Notes under the pieces: generated by a model
Seen by the model: the letters and a program-made list of their open reading frames with translations, nothing else
The model's database searches: none
What the model was told of the DNA's origin: nothing
Assembly: GCA_963383645.1 (NCBI GenBank)
Contig: OY726559.1
Coordinates: 122,250,721 to 122,314,720 of the forward strand
Reading direction: 5' to 3'
DNA: 64,000 nt
Origin: Muscardinus avellanarius
Lineage: Eukaryota; Chordata; Mammalia; Rodentia; Gliridae
Shown here: positions 43,301 through 54,733 of the stretch, piece by piece
Numbering within the stretch: position 1 is the stretch's first letter
How the letters are laid out: each line of letters opens with the position of its first letter
Program-made: the position numbers and the translations under genes

Positions 43301-43934
43301 GCTTGGCCACTCGGACTTTTAGACTATCTTTGTGCTGAAAAAACTGCTAAATTACACTCAAATGGCCTGCAGCTGCTCACTTCAGCTCCTTGTTTACCAA
43401 GATCTTCTCTGGACCCTGGTGGGTTGTTGAGTGCCCTGATCTGGAGCTGTCGTGGGTGCATTGAACTCGCCGCTGCTGCTGGCAATAAGGCACTGCTGCT
43501 GCGCCCTCAGCTGTGAGGCTGATATATTTCTTTTCTGGTTGTGAGCTCTGTTCTGAGTCCCTGGAAGGCATGATGAGCTTGGCCATGGGGAGTTTTAGAC
43601 ATTCTTTGTGCTGAAAGAACTGCTGAATTATACCCGAATGATCTGCAGCTGCTCACTTCAGCTCCTTGTTTACCTTTCTTCTCTGGAGCCTGGTGCTGTG
43701 AGGGAAGATGGCGCTGGCATGGCTCTGCCACAGCAATGTAGGCTAGTTTCTTTTCTGCTATCTGGTTGTTCTTCTAGTCTTCTTTTTCTCTGTCCCTTGT
43801 ATTTACAGTTTTTATTTCTCTGCTGATGGTGTTTTCTGGCTATGAAAAGCGCTGCTTTTGTGGCAATAGAGATCGAGTGTTAGCCGGACTCGTAAACACT
43901 GCTTTTCTTGGTTGCCATCTTTCTGGAAGTCTTA

Positions 43935-44063
43935 TTCTCTATTTTGAAACTCACTGAGTTGCAAAGGGCCTCACTAAGTAGCTGAGACTGCCCCCAGACC
44001 GCAACCCTCCTGTCTCAGCCTCCTAAATGCTGGGATTACAAGCATGCACCACCATGCCCAGCT
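43935..44063 (-). mobile_element. SINE, older, B1 half
   Basis: Reversed B1 half (AACTCACTGAGTTGCAAAGG to CACCATGCCCAGCT). The L1 5' end abuts its A-rich joint, suggesting the L1 inserted in this SINE. Confidence 0.75.
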
Positions 44064-44119
44064 GGGTCCAATATTTTGAAAACTGCGGATACAACTATTA
44101 TTTTAAAACAAATGGAATA

Positions 44120-44557
44120 ATGCCGGGCATGGTGGCACATGCTTGTAATCCCCACGCTTGGGAGGTGGAGACAGGAGAATGACACAGGTTCGAAGCCAGC
44201 TGCGCTGGCTTAAGAGACCCTGTTTCCAAATTTTAAAAGTATAAAATAGCTGGGCATGGTGGCACACGCTTGTAATCCCCGCACTTGGTAGGCAGAGACA
44301 GGAGGATCGCGCAGGTTCGAAGCCAGCCATGCTGGCTTAGAAGACCCTGTTTCCAAGTTAAAAAATAAAAATAGGTCTGGGAGTGTAGCCCGGAGGTAGA
44401 TGGGCTTCCAGGAACCCCAGTACCACCACCACCAAAAAAAAAAAAACACCAAAAAGTTTAAAATAGGTCTGAGAGTGTATCCTGGAGATAGAAGGGCTTC
44501 CAGGAACCCCAGTACCACCAAAAAACAAACAAACAAAAAACAACAACAACAAAAAAA
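44120..44557 (+). mobile_element. Young SINE carrying a second young SINE
   Basis: Outer copy 44120-44247 and 44450-44557; inner same-strand copy 44248-44449. Outer duplication AAACAAATGGAATA at 44106-44119 and 44558-44571. The inner one is flanked by AGTATAAAATAG and AGTTTAAAATAG. Confidence 0.9.
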
Positions 44558-44571
44558 AAACAAATGGAATA

Positions 44572-45597
44572 GATAGTCCAGAAAATATTAGCATGCATCA
44601 AACCTAGTAAGTTTTGTTTTATGAAACTTTTTAAGATGATAGATGATAGGAAGAATATGTATATTGGATCATGATGTACAATGTGTTTCTTACTATGGGT
44701 CAGGGTCAAAAAGGTTTGAAAATGACTTAGAAAACAATGCCTTTCCCCCAATCTTAGAAAGATGCTTTTAACTTCAAAATTATAGAATAGTTTATATTTT
44801 ATGGAATATTTCCCTCAATGTCTCAGGCATCACTCTACTTTAAAACTTTTTCCAAAAATTTATTTGGGCATATTAAAAGTATTTTTTGATAAACTGAACC
44901 AGTCCTTTCAAGGATTATGGCACAATTAACCAAAGTAACCACTTATTCCTTTTTCCTAGACAGACAGAACCAACCTTGTTTTGTTAAAATATGTATAATT
45001 AAAAACTATAATAAGTTATATCATATATTAACAATATATAATGCTACTTATATACAATATAGAGCATCATGCAATGTATGTTCTACCTTGTATTTATAGA
45101 ATAACAGCAATATTTATCAAGATTCAGTATGGGTTGATTTGTGTCCAGAAAAATAGTAATTATGTTTTCTCAGAGGCAGGCATTGTTTTATTTTGGAAAT
45201 ATGAGGAATGCTAGAAGAAAATTAGGCAGGCATAAAGTCAACATCTAGAGAGAAAGGAGACAACAGTTTCAATACTAATTTTAGAAGCAGTCAGTGTCAA
45301 GGAATCCAATTTAGGCAGCAGGTACACTGATGAAATCCACATAAAAATTCTACCATCAAACCCATCTCCCTAGAGACAGTTGGTAAACTTAGCTAATTGT
45401 TTGCTTCTCTGTATGGTGACTTCTGATCACACAACAATGAGATTAAATGTGTAGAGTGAAAACTTTTATTATCACTGGTCTCTTGTTATACAAGATGTTG
45501 CTTGGAAAATAACAGAATAATCCAAACAAGATCACTGTAGCCTATAAAGTAGAAGTCATGACAGTAGCAAAAAAAAATTATTTTAAAAAAGAGTAGC
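44572..45597. other. Intergenic unique stretch (1 kb)
   Basis: AT-rich, no repeat or gene recognised. Confidence 0.45.
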
Positions 45598-45768
45598 AAG
45601 TTACAATGGTGCACATTTATAATCCTAAGCAGTAGGATCACAGGTTCAAGACTAGCATACAGCAACTTAGCTAGACCTTGTTTCTAAATAAATAAAAAAG
45701 TAAGTAAAATAGACATGAGGGTGTATCTTAGAGGTAGAATGTCCTTGGGCTCAATCCCCAGTTATACA
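45598..45768 (+). mobile_element. B1-dID SINE, old
   Basis: AATGGTGCACATTTATAATC to GGCTCAATCCCCAGTTATAC. Confidence 0.72.
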
Positions 45769-45804
45769 ATAAATTAATTAATTCATTAAAATTTTAAAAA
45801 AGAA

Positions 45805-45998
45805 ACTGGGCATGGTGGCACATAATGCCTGTAATCAATCCCAGTACTTTGGAGGCTAAGACAGGAGAATTACAGGTTTGAAGTTAAGCTCAGCAATTTA
45901 GTAAGGTCCACAGCAACATAGTGATCTTGTTTCAAACTAAAAAATAAAATAGGGCTTGAGTATAGTTCACAGGTAGAACACACCTGGTTTCAACTCTC

Positions 45999-46046
<48 letters not shown>
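45805..46046 (+). mobile_element. B1-dID SINE, old, with (CA)n tail
   Basis: Old dimer, then (CA)n at 46002-46046 grown from the tail junction. Confidence 0.82.
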
Positions 46047-46050
<4 letters not shown>

Positions 46051-46060
46051 AGAGTGAGTA

Positions 46061-46249
46061 GGAGCCAGATGTTGTGGCTGCACACTTGTAATCCCAGTAC
46101 TTGGGAGCCTTGAGACAGGAGGATTGCAGGTTCAAGCCCAGCCTAAGCTACTAAGTGAGACTCTTTTTCAAAATAAAGAATAAAAAATAGGGCTGGGGGT
46201 ATAGTTCAGAATTAGAATGCCCCTGGGTTCAATCCCCAGCACCACAAAA
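46061..46249 (+). mobile_element. B1-dID SINE, older
   Basis: GCCAGATGTTGTGGCTGCAC to GGTTCAATCCCCAGCACC. Confidence 0.85.
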
Positions 46250-46380
46250 AAGTAGGCCCATAAATAACAAGAACACATACTCTTGCTTCCTATTTTTTAG
46301 TGCTTCCTTGCACCTTTCTATATTCATATATTCATGTTAGTAGCTACCCACTGTGTACCTTTCCACCACAGTCTGTTCCT

Positions 46381-47080
46381 TGTGGGAAGCCATTAAGGTT
46401 TTCCCCTAAAAGAATATTTCTGACTCAGCTGACTGTCCTTCTCCCAGAGTCAACAAGGTTTGGGGTCATAGAAGGTTCAAAGTAAAAGGCCTGAGAGAAG
46501 ATCAGGTGGTGATGGCACAAGGGTACTGATTTACCTACCTGTAATGTATGTGCTTTGGATTGGTCTGTATTGTATTCCGGTGGTAATAGCACGAGGATAT
46601 TTGATTGACCTGTAACTGTATAAATACCTCTAGAAAAATAAACCCATTGGCCAGCCATGGTGGCACACACTTGTAATCTCCACGCTTGGGAGGTGGAGAC
46701 AGGAGGATCACACTGGTTCGAAGCCAGCCATGCTGGCTTCAGAGAGACCCTGTTTCCAAACAAAATAAATATAAAATAGGTCTGGGAGTGTAGCCCGGAG
46801 GTAGAAGGGCTTCCAGGAACCCCAGTACCACCAAAAATAAATTAAATAAATAAATAAATAAATAAACCCATTGTCGGCCCAATAGAGAATACTGACCCAG
46901 GAGTAGGGGTCAACCAGTAGAAATATTGACCCAGGTGTAGGGGTTGGCCAGTAAAGATAGTATGCTGGCGCCCCCTCCCATGTTAGAATTAAATATTCTG
47001 AGAATCCAATTCTTAAGAGTTGAATTCTTCATCCTCACGCCTCTCTTCAGAACCCATACTTTTGCCGGCTGGCTCTGGCA
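46381..47080 (+). mobile_element. Solo LTR of a class II (ERVK-like) endogenous retrovirus
   Basis: Starts TGTGGGAAGCC and ends GGCTCTGGCA, with the 6-bp target duplication GTTCCT at 46375-46380 and 47081-47086. A TATA motif (TATAAATACC) near 46619 and AATAAA near 46637 fit U3-R order. Without the nested SINE the LTR is about 475 bp. The 6-bp duplication and TG...CA ends point to class II. No internal viral genes remain. Confidence 0.85.
46650..46860 (+). mobile_element. Young B1-dID SINE inside the solo LTR
   Basis: Inserted at the LTR's AATAAA. Flanked by AATAAACCCATTG at 46637-46649 and 46861-46873; ends in an (AAAT)n tail. Confidence 0.92.
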
Positions 47081-47341
47081 GTTCCTTAGGACTTTTCTTT
47101 TGTTTCTTTATAAATATTATTAGAAAATAGTCAAGTACCACAAAGACCAAGCCAGCCTGTTAGTTCTGTAGAATCTAACATAGTATCTGGCATCTGCTGA
47201 CCTGCATTGAACTGATGTATTTTAGTTTATTCATCAATAAAGAAGGAAAAACCCTGCCAAATAAACTGTGGCAAGTCTTCTGTTTTAACACTCATCATAA
47301 CATCAGAAAGGTTAAATTTTTAAAAATACATATCTTAAAGT

Positions 47342-47930
47342 CTGCTGGGTATGGTGGTGCGTGCTTGTAATCCCAGCATTCAGGAGTCTGAGACCTGAGG
47401 ATTGCGGTTCACAGCTACTAAGTAAGGCCATCCACAACTCAGTGAGACCTGGTTTCAAAATAAAGAATAATAAGCTGGGCATGGTGGCACATGCTTGTAA
47501 TCCCTGAGCTTGGGAGGCTGAGACAGGAGAATCACACAGGTTCGAAGCCAGCCTCAGCTACTCAGTGAGGCTTCCAGCAACTTAGTGAGACTCTGTTTCC
47601 AAATAAAAGATTAAAAATGTCTGGGAGTATAGCCCGGAGGTAGAAAGCCTCTGGGTTCCACCCCCAGTACCACAAAAATAAAGTAAAATAAAATAAAGAA
47701 TAAAAAATAGGGCAAGGCAGCTGGGCGTGGTGGTGCACACTTGTAATCCCAGCATTCAGGAGGCTGAGACCGGAGGATCACGGTTTGCAGGCAGCCTTAG
47801 CTACTTAGTGAGGCCCTTTGCAACTCAGTGAGACCCGGTTTCAAAATAAAAAATAAAAAAAAAATAGGGCAGAGGGTGTAGCTCAGAGGTCGAATGCCCC
47901 TGGGTTCCATCCCCAGACCCACAAAAAAAT
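47342..47930 (+). mobile_element. Cluster of three same-strand B1-dID SINEs
   Basis: 47342-47473 (B1 half), 47474-47700 (intermediate dimer, GTCTGGGAGTATAGCCCGG) and 47711-47930 (older dimer, GGTGTAGCTCAGAGGTCGAA). The middle one may split the first, since ID-leader text (AATAAAAAATAGGGCA) reappears after it. Confidence 0.78.
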
Positions 47931-47944
47931 TATATATGTATATA

Positions 47945-47945
<1 letters not shown>

Positions 47946-47984
<39 letters not shown>
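47946..47984. repeat. (TG)n microsatellite
   Basis: About 19 units following the SINE cluster. Confidence 0.95.
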
Positions 47985-47986
<2 letters not shown>

Positions 47987-49180
47987 TATATATCTTAAAG
48001 TCTGTAAAGGATGGATTTGTCTTCTCTCCAGAAGTAAATTTTACTATAGTACCTATATCCTAATGCCATGTCATCATGAAAGCGCACAAATAAGGAATTG
48101 TGATAAAGTCAGTTCAACACCAAACTGATTGCTGGACTTAAGCCATCACCAGAAGAATAAGAGCCTCTTTCTAAAGTTACCCTTCTCCTATTGTCCTTGG
48201 AATTAACCAGGACAAGCACTACATTCTGCATCCTCTAGGGTCTTCTGAGATATAAATACTAAGACAGCATTGGACAGCCAAGAGATTTTTTTGGAGAAAG
48301 ACCTACAAGGGGGAAGAAAAAGGGGAAGCAGCTCTGGGAAAGGAAAGGCTTCAGACAATCACAGAGGTCTGATGCCTGTAGCATGGCTCCGAGAAAGTTT
48401 CTGGCAGGCTAACGGGAAGCCCCACTAGAGAGGTCCCATGCTGGGTCAAGATCTGGGCTCATACCCTGTCTGTGCTCAGAAGTGTGGTGGAGCACTCAGG
48501 GAGAACCTGTTCTCAGCTTGATTCAAGCAAATTTGAATGCTCAGCATCTGGAGGTTTCTGGACATCCGTCCTCTAGCAGGCTCCTTGATGGTGGATTTGA
48601 GTAGGGCTCCTCCCTGGATGCCACTCTGACACATGGTGTGCCCTATGCTTATGATGTCTACAGTGGCTGTAATTTCTTCTGATCTTTTCATATGTCATCT
48701 TTGTTATTACTGCTGCCCCATTGAGCTCCTCTCTAAAAACACTCTCCATTCCTGTTCTTCTCACATTTTGCAGTGAGACACCTGGGCTACTTGAGAATAT
48801 TCATATGAAATAGTCAAGTATGTCCAGCAACATACACCAGGCTGTGCACTGCTCATTCTCCATGTAAAACCCACACTACCCTCATCTGTTCACAGAGTTC
48901 CCCTGTAAGGTATGCAAATCAGGACACAGCCCCTCCCCACCCCCTTTTGCAACCCTTGCTACATAAATAATACAGAACAGGCTTCAAATTTTGAAAACAG
49001 AGGCTTGGAAACCCTTGTAAGGAAACATTCATGAGATGAATTTTTCAAGTACTTTGTGAAAGGCTATAACCAAAACCAAAGTGTTCAAATCGTATTTCAC
49101 AAAAAATGAGCAGAAATTCATAAAAACTTTAAGGATGTGATACTGAATCAATTTGTAAGAAATAGCAACAAGGATAGACA
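47985..49180. other. Intergenic stretch, 1.2 kb, unassigned
   Basis: Moderate GC. Small minus frames at 48476-48764 match nothing known. GATATAAATACT near 48248 could be a relic LTR TATA, but no ends or duplication were found. Confidence 0.35.
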
Positions 49181-49182
49181 GA

Positions 49183-49305
49183 ATCTTTGACCTTGAGCAA
49201 ATCATTTAACCTCCCCGATGTCCTCCATGCTTCCTCCTCTGTAAAATGAAAGAGGGTGAGCTACATGATCCTTGAGGTCTCTTTTATTGCTAACATTCTA
49301 TGAAA
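49183..49305 (+). mobile_element. MIR SINE relic
   Basis: GCAAATCATTTAACCTCC, TCTGTAAAATGAAAGAGG and TTGCTAACATTCTATGA follow the MIR 3' order. Confidence 0.75.
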
Positions 49306-49914
49306 TAAAAGTCAACTAAGAGATGAATTGGGTTTTTGAGCCTCAAGCAATTAATTACACTGTTACTGCCCTTTAACAGACCCATTGCAGAAGAAAATTA
49401 GATTCAATTGACAGATTTTAATCACCAACTCATGTTGATCTTAAGTCCAACATTATTTTTAAGATTTGCAAATTAATGCTTTCTCAAAAAGATTCAATAG
49501 CTTTCTGTGCAAGAAAGTTGATCTGATAGACAGATTTTAATAAGGCTGTTCTTCCCCACTTAAAAAAGTTGTGCTGACTTTTTAAAAATTCTTTCTGGTA
49601 TTCAGAACCACAGCAGGCACTCCACCAGAGTTTTATAAAATGATAGATTATAGTTTTGTGAATTTTTTGCTAATTTCTAAAGTGCTCAAGGATATATGTA
49701 TTCAGAGAATAATTCCTCCCACATTTACTTTAACCTAATCTCATGGTGTTTTTCTTATTTTTCCTGGCTTTCTGCATTCCCTTATTTTGCCTTTATTGTA
49801 CTTGGGTCAACACTGAGTTATAAATAAAAACATTTTGGTTAATTGTACAGCATTATTTTAGCAAACCACAAGATCAGTTTTAATTTACGTGAATAAAAAG
49901 TTTCATTTTATCCC
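49306..49914. other. Repeat-poor island, candidate conserved noncoding DNA
   Basis: No repeat. Dense homeodomain-like TAATTA/ATTAAT motifs (GCAATTAATTACAC at 49348-49361, GCAAATTAATGC). No coding frame. Confidence 0.35.
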
Positions 49915-50330
49915 CCTTTTTTTGGCAGTACTGGGGATGGAACACGGGGGCATTCTATCTCTGAGCCACACCCACCCCCAGTCCTATTTTTTATTTTTAT
50001 ATTTTTTGCAATACTGGGGGTGAAACCCACACCTCCAGCCCTATTTTTTTTATTCTTTATTTTAAAATAGGGTCTCACTGAGTTGCAGAGGGCCTCACTC
50101 ATTAGCTGAGGCTGTCTGTGAACTGTGATCCTCTTGTCTCAGCCTCCCAAATGCTGGGATTACAAGCATGTGCCACCAATCCTGACTCTTTATTCTTTAT
50201 GTTTTGAAACAGGGTCTCACTCAGTTGCAAAGGGCCACACTAAGTAGATGAGGCTGCCTGCGAACCGTGATCCTCCTGTATCAGCCTCCCGAATGCTGGA
50301 AATCAAACATGCGCCATCATGCCCTCCATT
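49915..50330 (-). mobile_element. Nested older SINEs
   Basis: Two reversed copies: the ID half at 49915-50012 belongs with the B1 half at 50190-50330; a second dimer (50013-50189) sits between them. Confidence 0.78.
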
Positions 50331-50688
50331 TATCATCCTTTTAATAACTATTTAAACAGTGTTGCTATTTTCCCACATTTCTCTTACTACTGAAAATTTT
50401 AACCATTCTTACTTTTAGTTTATTAAAGTTTGATCAATTTTTAATATCATTTTATACTTCTTTGTCATGTCCACATGCACTGATAATATTTCTGACATAC
50501 AGAAAAATGTGAGGAATAGTATGAATACTCCTGTGCCCATTACCTGGCATAAAAGTTGTGGAAGTTGTTTTTGTACATCTTTTCTTGTTCCCTTCCTCCT
50601 ACCAGAAGAATACTATTCTGTATTTACTTGTATGTATGATTTCCTTGCATGTCTCTATGTTTTTAGTACCATGTTTCAACCTCTTAAA
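50331..50688. other. Intergenic stretch
   Basis: Reads like decayed L1/L2 text near 50460-50690; nothing firm. Confidence 0.3.
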
Positions 50689-50701
50689 AAACATGTGATA
50701 C

Positions 50702-50894
50702 ACCGGGCATGGTGGTACACGCTTGTAATCCCCGCACTTGGGAGGCAGAGACAGGAGGATTGTACAGGTTCAAGTCAGCCTCTCTGACGTGGGAGACCCT
50801 GTTTCCAAATAAAAATATAAGAATAGGTTTGGGAGTGTAGCCCAGGGGTAGAAGGGTTTCCAAGAACCCCAGTACCACACCAAAAAAAAAAACC
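50702..50894 (+). mobile_element. B1-dID SINE, young, with target duplication
   Basis: Flanked by AAACATGTGATAC at 50689-50701 and 50895-50907. Confidence 0.92.
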
Positions 50895-51063
50895 AAACAT
50901 GTGATACTATTTTGCATGCTTTAATAAGATTAATGAAAACATACTCTGTAAACCACTTTTAATTCCACATTATCTTTGTGAGACTACAGTATTTTGTACA
51001 ACTACTTTGTGTTAAATTATGCCTTATAATGTATAGAAAATTTAAATTTAATGTCAAATTGAT

Positions 51064-51066
<3 letters not shown>

Positions 51067-51134
<68 letters not shown>
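51067..51134. repeat. (CT)n(TA)n compound microsatellite
   Basis: (CT)17 then (TA)17; a young SINE follows directly. Confidence 0.95.
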
Positions 51135-51138
<4 letters not shown>

Positions 51139-51140
51139 CT

Positions 51141-51330
51141 TGTGTGTGGTACTGGGGTTCCTGGAAGCCCTTCTACCTCCGGACTACACTCCCAGACCTA
51201 TTTTTACATTTTTATTTGGAAACAGGGTCTCCTAAGCCAGCGCGTGCAGCTGGCTTCGAACCTGCGCGATCCTCCTGTCTCTGCCTCCCAAGCGCGGGGA
51301 TTACAAGCGTGTGCCACCACGCCTGGCCTC
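51141..51330 (-). mobile_element. B1-dID SINE, young subfamily
   Basis: Near-consensus reversed copy ending CCACCACGCCTGGC. Confidence 0.92.
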
Positions 51331-51394
51331 TCTATATATATTTAAATAATCCTTTTAAAATGTGATATTATAAAGATTTTAATGATATACTTTT

Positions 51395-51592
51395 CATGGT
51401 GCTAGGGATTGAACCCAAGGGCATTTTACCTCTGACCTATATCCCCAGCCTTTTATTTATTTATTTATTTTTTTGAAGTGGGGTCTTACTAAGTTGCTGA
51501 GGGCCTAAGTTGCTGAGGCTGGCTGAAAACCTGCAGTCCTTCTGTCTCAACCTCCTGAGTACTGGGGTTACAGTGTGCACCATGACACATGG
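51395..51592 (-). mobile_element. B1-dID SINE, old
   Basis: GGTGCTAGGGATTGAACCCA through CACCATGACACATGGCT. Confidence 0.8.
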
Positions 51593-51737
51593 CTAATGAT
51601 ACTTTTAATTCACCTGGAATACTTTTAATTAATGATACTTTTAATTCACCTAGGTGTTCAAAGTGCTTTGAAAATATTGTGGTTTTGACTCAAAAAAACT
51701 ACAATAAAAAGAATATCACAGTACAATGAGTCACAGG

Positions 51738-51922
51738 AAGCCAGATATGGTATTATACATCTGTTTTGGAGGCTGAGATAGGAGGATTGCAAGTTTGAAG
51801 CCAGCCTCAGCAACTAAGTGAGGCCCTCTTCAGCTTAGCAAGACCCTGTTCCATAAACAAAAAATAAAATAGGGTTGGGAGTATAGCTTGGAGGTACAAT
51901 GCTCCTGAGTTCAATCCCCAAC

Positions 51923-51966
<44 letters not shown>
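51738..51966 (+). mobile_element. B1-dID SINE, old, with (CA)n
   Basis: Old dimer followed by about 21 CA units at 51924-51966. Confidence 0.82.
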
Positions 51967-51970
<4 letters not shown>

Positions 51971-52484
51971 CACAAAAGTCACTTTGGTTTCTGGTTAATA
52001 TAAAAATTATGTTTACATAGTCATTAAGTGTAAAGAGCACTATGTTTAAAAAATAATGTCGATAACCTTAATATGTTTTATTGCTAAATATGCTATTAAT
52101 CATCTGAGCCTTTAGCAAATCATAATCTCTTTGCTGGTGGCAGACTTGCCTCTTTACTGATGGCTGCTAATCAGAGCAATAGTTACAACTGTGGCAAATT
52201 CTTAAAATAATACCAGGTACCAGGTCACCCAAAAACTCTGATGGGGATATACAGTCATATTAATATTTTCATGCCTGATGATACAACATCTATTCTGCAG
52301 CCTAGAGATCAAGTATTTTTTTACCTCCAAGACTTACAATTTTATAAATACTTTTTGCATAGCTTCTCATTCTTTTAGCCGAGACAAAGTAAAGAAATGC
52401 ATTTTATAATGTTATAGCTTCCACCGTGAATATAGCTTCCATAGTGAAAGTCATGCCATCTCTGTTGGATCTGGGCAAGGTAAA
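51967..52484. other. Intergenic unique stretch
   Basis: AT-rich; nothing recognised. Confidence 0.4.
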
Positions 52485-53290
52485 TTGAAAACCTTCTCGA
52501 AAGGATTTACCATTCTAGATGATGTAAGAACACTTTTATTCATGGCAGGAGTTCAAAATATCAACACTAACAGGAATTTGGAAGAAACTGATTATGACCC
52601 TCATGGTTGAGTTTGAGGAATTTAAGCCTGCAGTGGGAGAAGTAACTGTAGGTACGGTGGTCATAGCAGGAGTGTGAGAGGACTGAGATGCAGGCTCCTG
52701 CTTAAAGGGTTCACGAAGCAACTCTGGCTCCTGAGAAGCAGCTTGGAATGCCAGGCTGGGGGGCAAGCATACTTTCTCTAATCGGTGAGCTACGAGTTTT
52801 GCCAAGTTCCCTTGAAGGTCAGGAAGTGGCTCCAGGCCTCTTTGCATGTCCTTCCCAGTCTAGACATCTCAGACAACTTATTGGTATGATACACAGCTTG
52901 AGATGTTAAGAACAGTCACAGGTGTTCCTTGCTTCTATTTTTAAAACAAAGAGTTGCTTTAAGTTTGAGATTAGTCCTTTGGCTTACTTACACACATCCA
53001 TTGTTGCTTTAAGATAACCTTGTAATGTCTGAAATAGCTAATTGTCTATGAAATACATTGAAGCTTTTCTATAAAAGTCTGATTGCTCTCTCAATAAAAC
53101 ATGCAGTTATACATGAAAATCTGCATCCTCTGTGTCTTGATTAAGAGGCTTTTTACCCTTAGGTCTCCAGTGCACTAGACACTGACTGACACAGGAGGAC
53201 TGAAATAAGAAGTGAATTATTGCCACCTTATGATAGCAGTTTAAGTAGGTGAGGAGTTAATGGAACTTCAGATAAAAGTGCAACTGTCAG
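52485..53290 (+). mobile_element. Tigger (pogo-type) DNA transposon fragment, split by an LTR
   Basis: The transposase-region text of Tigger1 is recognisable on the left (GAAAACCTTCTCGAAAGGAT, CATCTA-like joint, CAAAATATCAACACTAACAG, GGAATTTGGAAGAAACTGAT) and resumes after the LTR (TAAGAAGTGAATTATTGCCA, GTGAGGAGTTAATGG). The frame is destroyed. Confidence 0.75.
52673..53191 (+). mobile_element. Solo LTR of a class II (ERVK-like) endogenous retrovirus
   Basis: Begins TGTGAGAGGACTG and ends GACTGACTGACA-type, with the 6-bp duplication CAGGAG at 52667-52672 and 53192-53197. TATAAAA at 53070-53076 and AATAAA at 53093-53098 give a compact U3-R-U5 of 519 bp. It splits a Tigger copy whose two sides rejoin in register. 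No viral genes remain. Confidence 0.85.
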
Positions 53291-54174
53291 ATGCAAAAGA
53301 ATAAAGTTGGATCCTTATTCTACACCATATGCAAATATAAGCTCAACATGGATCAAAGATCTAAACATAAGAGCTAGATTATAAAACTCTTTATGCAACA
53401 ACATGGAGGAAAGTTTTACAACATTGAATTTGGTAATGATTTCTTGGACATGACATCAAAATCATAGGCAACAGAAGAAAATACAGATAAATTGAACTAT
53501 ACCAAAAATAAACACTTCCGTAGCTTACATATACAACCAACAGAGAGAAGAAGTAACCTATACAAAGGGAAGAAATATTTACAAAGCATGTATCTGGTAA
53601 GACACTAATGTACAGAATATATAAAGAACTCTTGCAGTTCAACAACAAAAACAACCAATTTAAAAAATAGGCAAAGGTGAGATATAAAAATGCTCAACAA
53701 ACTCAGAAAGATGGTCAGTATCACTGATGATTAGGAAAATACAAATCAAAACTCCAGTGAACTACTATTTTATACCAATTAAGATGACTACTAAAAAATT
53801 TGAAATAAGCAAATTAAACATAACTTGGAACAACTGTTTTCACTGCAGCACTATTCACAATAGCCAAGTCATGGAATCAACCTAATTGTCTTATTTTATT
53901 TGTATAATAAAAAGTATTTAGTCTTAAAAATATCTGCTGTTTGTGACAATTTGGATAGAATTGGTGAATATTATGCTAAATGGAAACAACTAGGCACAGG
54001 AAAGATAATGCATGTGTTTGTTAACTTGTATGTGGAATCTAAAACAACAAAAATCCAAAATATATAATAAGTGTTGAAGAAATTGGTACATTTATACACT
54101 CTTGGTGAGACTATAAAATGGTACAACCACTATGATAAACAATATGGTAGTCCTGTAAGAAATTAAAATAGAAG

Positions 54175-54373
54175 CTGGGCGTGGTGGTGCACGCTTGTAA
54201 TCCCAGCATTTGGGAGGCTGAGACCGGAGGATCACGGTTTGCGGACAGCCTCATCAGCTACTTAGTGAGGCCCTCTGCAACTCAGTGAGACCCTGTTTTA
54301 AAACAAAGAATTAAAAATTGGGCAAGGAGTATAGCTCAGAGGTCAAATGCCCCTGGGTTCCATCCCCACACAT
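54175..54373 (+). mobile_element. B1-dID SINE, older
   Basis: GCTGGGCGTGGTGGTGCACG to GGTTCCATCCCC; its tail has expanded to (GAAA)n. Confidence 0.87.
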
Positions 54374-54377
54374 GCAA

Positions 54378-54384
54378 AAGAAAG

Positions 54385-54442
<58 letters not shown>

Positions 54443-54450
54443 GAAAGAAA
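54378..54450. repeat. (GAAA)n microsatellite
   Basis: About 17 units with slight interruptions, at the SINE tail. Confidence 0.95.
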
Positions 54451-54733
54451 GATAGAATTACCATATTGTCCAACAATTTTAGTTTTTAGTATATACCCAA
54501 AAGAATTGAAAAGTAGGGACTCAAAGAGTATTTTACACCCATGTTCATAGCAGTATTATTCACAATAGCCAAAAGGAGAAAATAATCCAAATGTCTATTG
54601 ACAGTGAGTTTACATTATTTTACAATAAAATTAGTATAGCCATGAGCCAGTCACAAAAGGGCAAATACTCTCTTACTCTGTTTACATAAGATATTTATAA
54701 TGGCCAAATTCATGGAGACAGAAAGTAGAATGG

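Larger units (their letters stand above)
38228..43931 (-). mobile_element. Long L1 with complete 5' end, 3' end missing
   Basis: On the minus strand: 5' UTR 43931 to about 42880 with two tandem monomers of 277 bp and a YY1-type AAGATGG motif near its first bases; ORF1 about 42870-41890; ORF2 from about 41870, with endonuclease motifs (INIYAPN, GDFNTPL) and the reverse-transcriptase [10 protein letters not shown] motif at 39515-39814. Both frames have stops and shifts. A young SINE (40165-40370) and a foreign block (39165-39500) interrupt ORF2. The ORF2 C-terminus, 3' UTR and tail are lost at 38227. Not expected to be mobile. Confidence 0.9.

Noticed and set aside
52536..52847. 103-codon minus-strand frame that at first looked like an exon or processed pseudogene
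   Set aside because: Half of it is antisense to a Tigger transposon and the other half antisense to the solo LTR inserted there; the frame crosses the insertion border at 52673.
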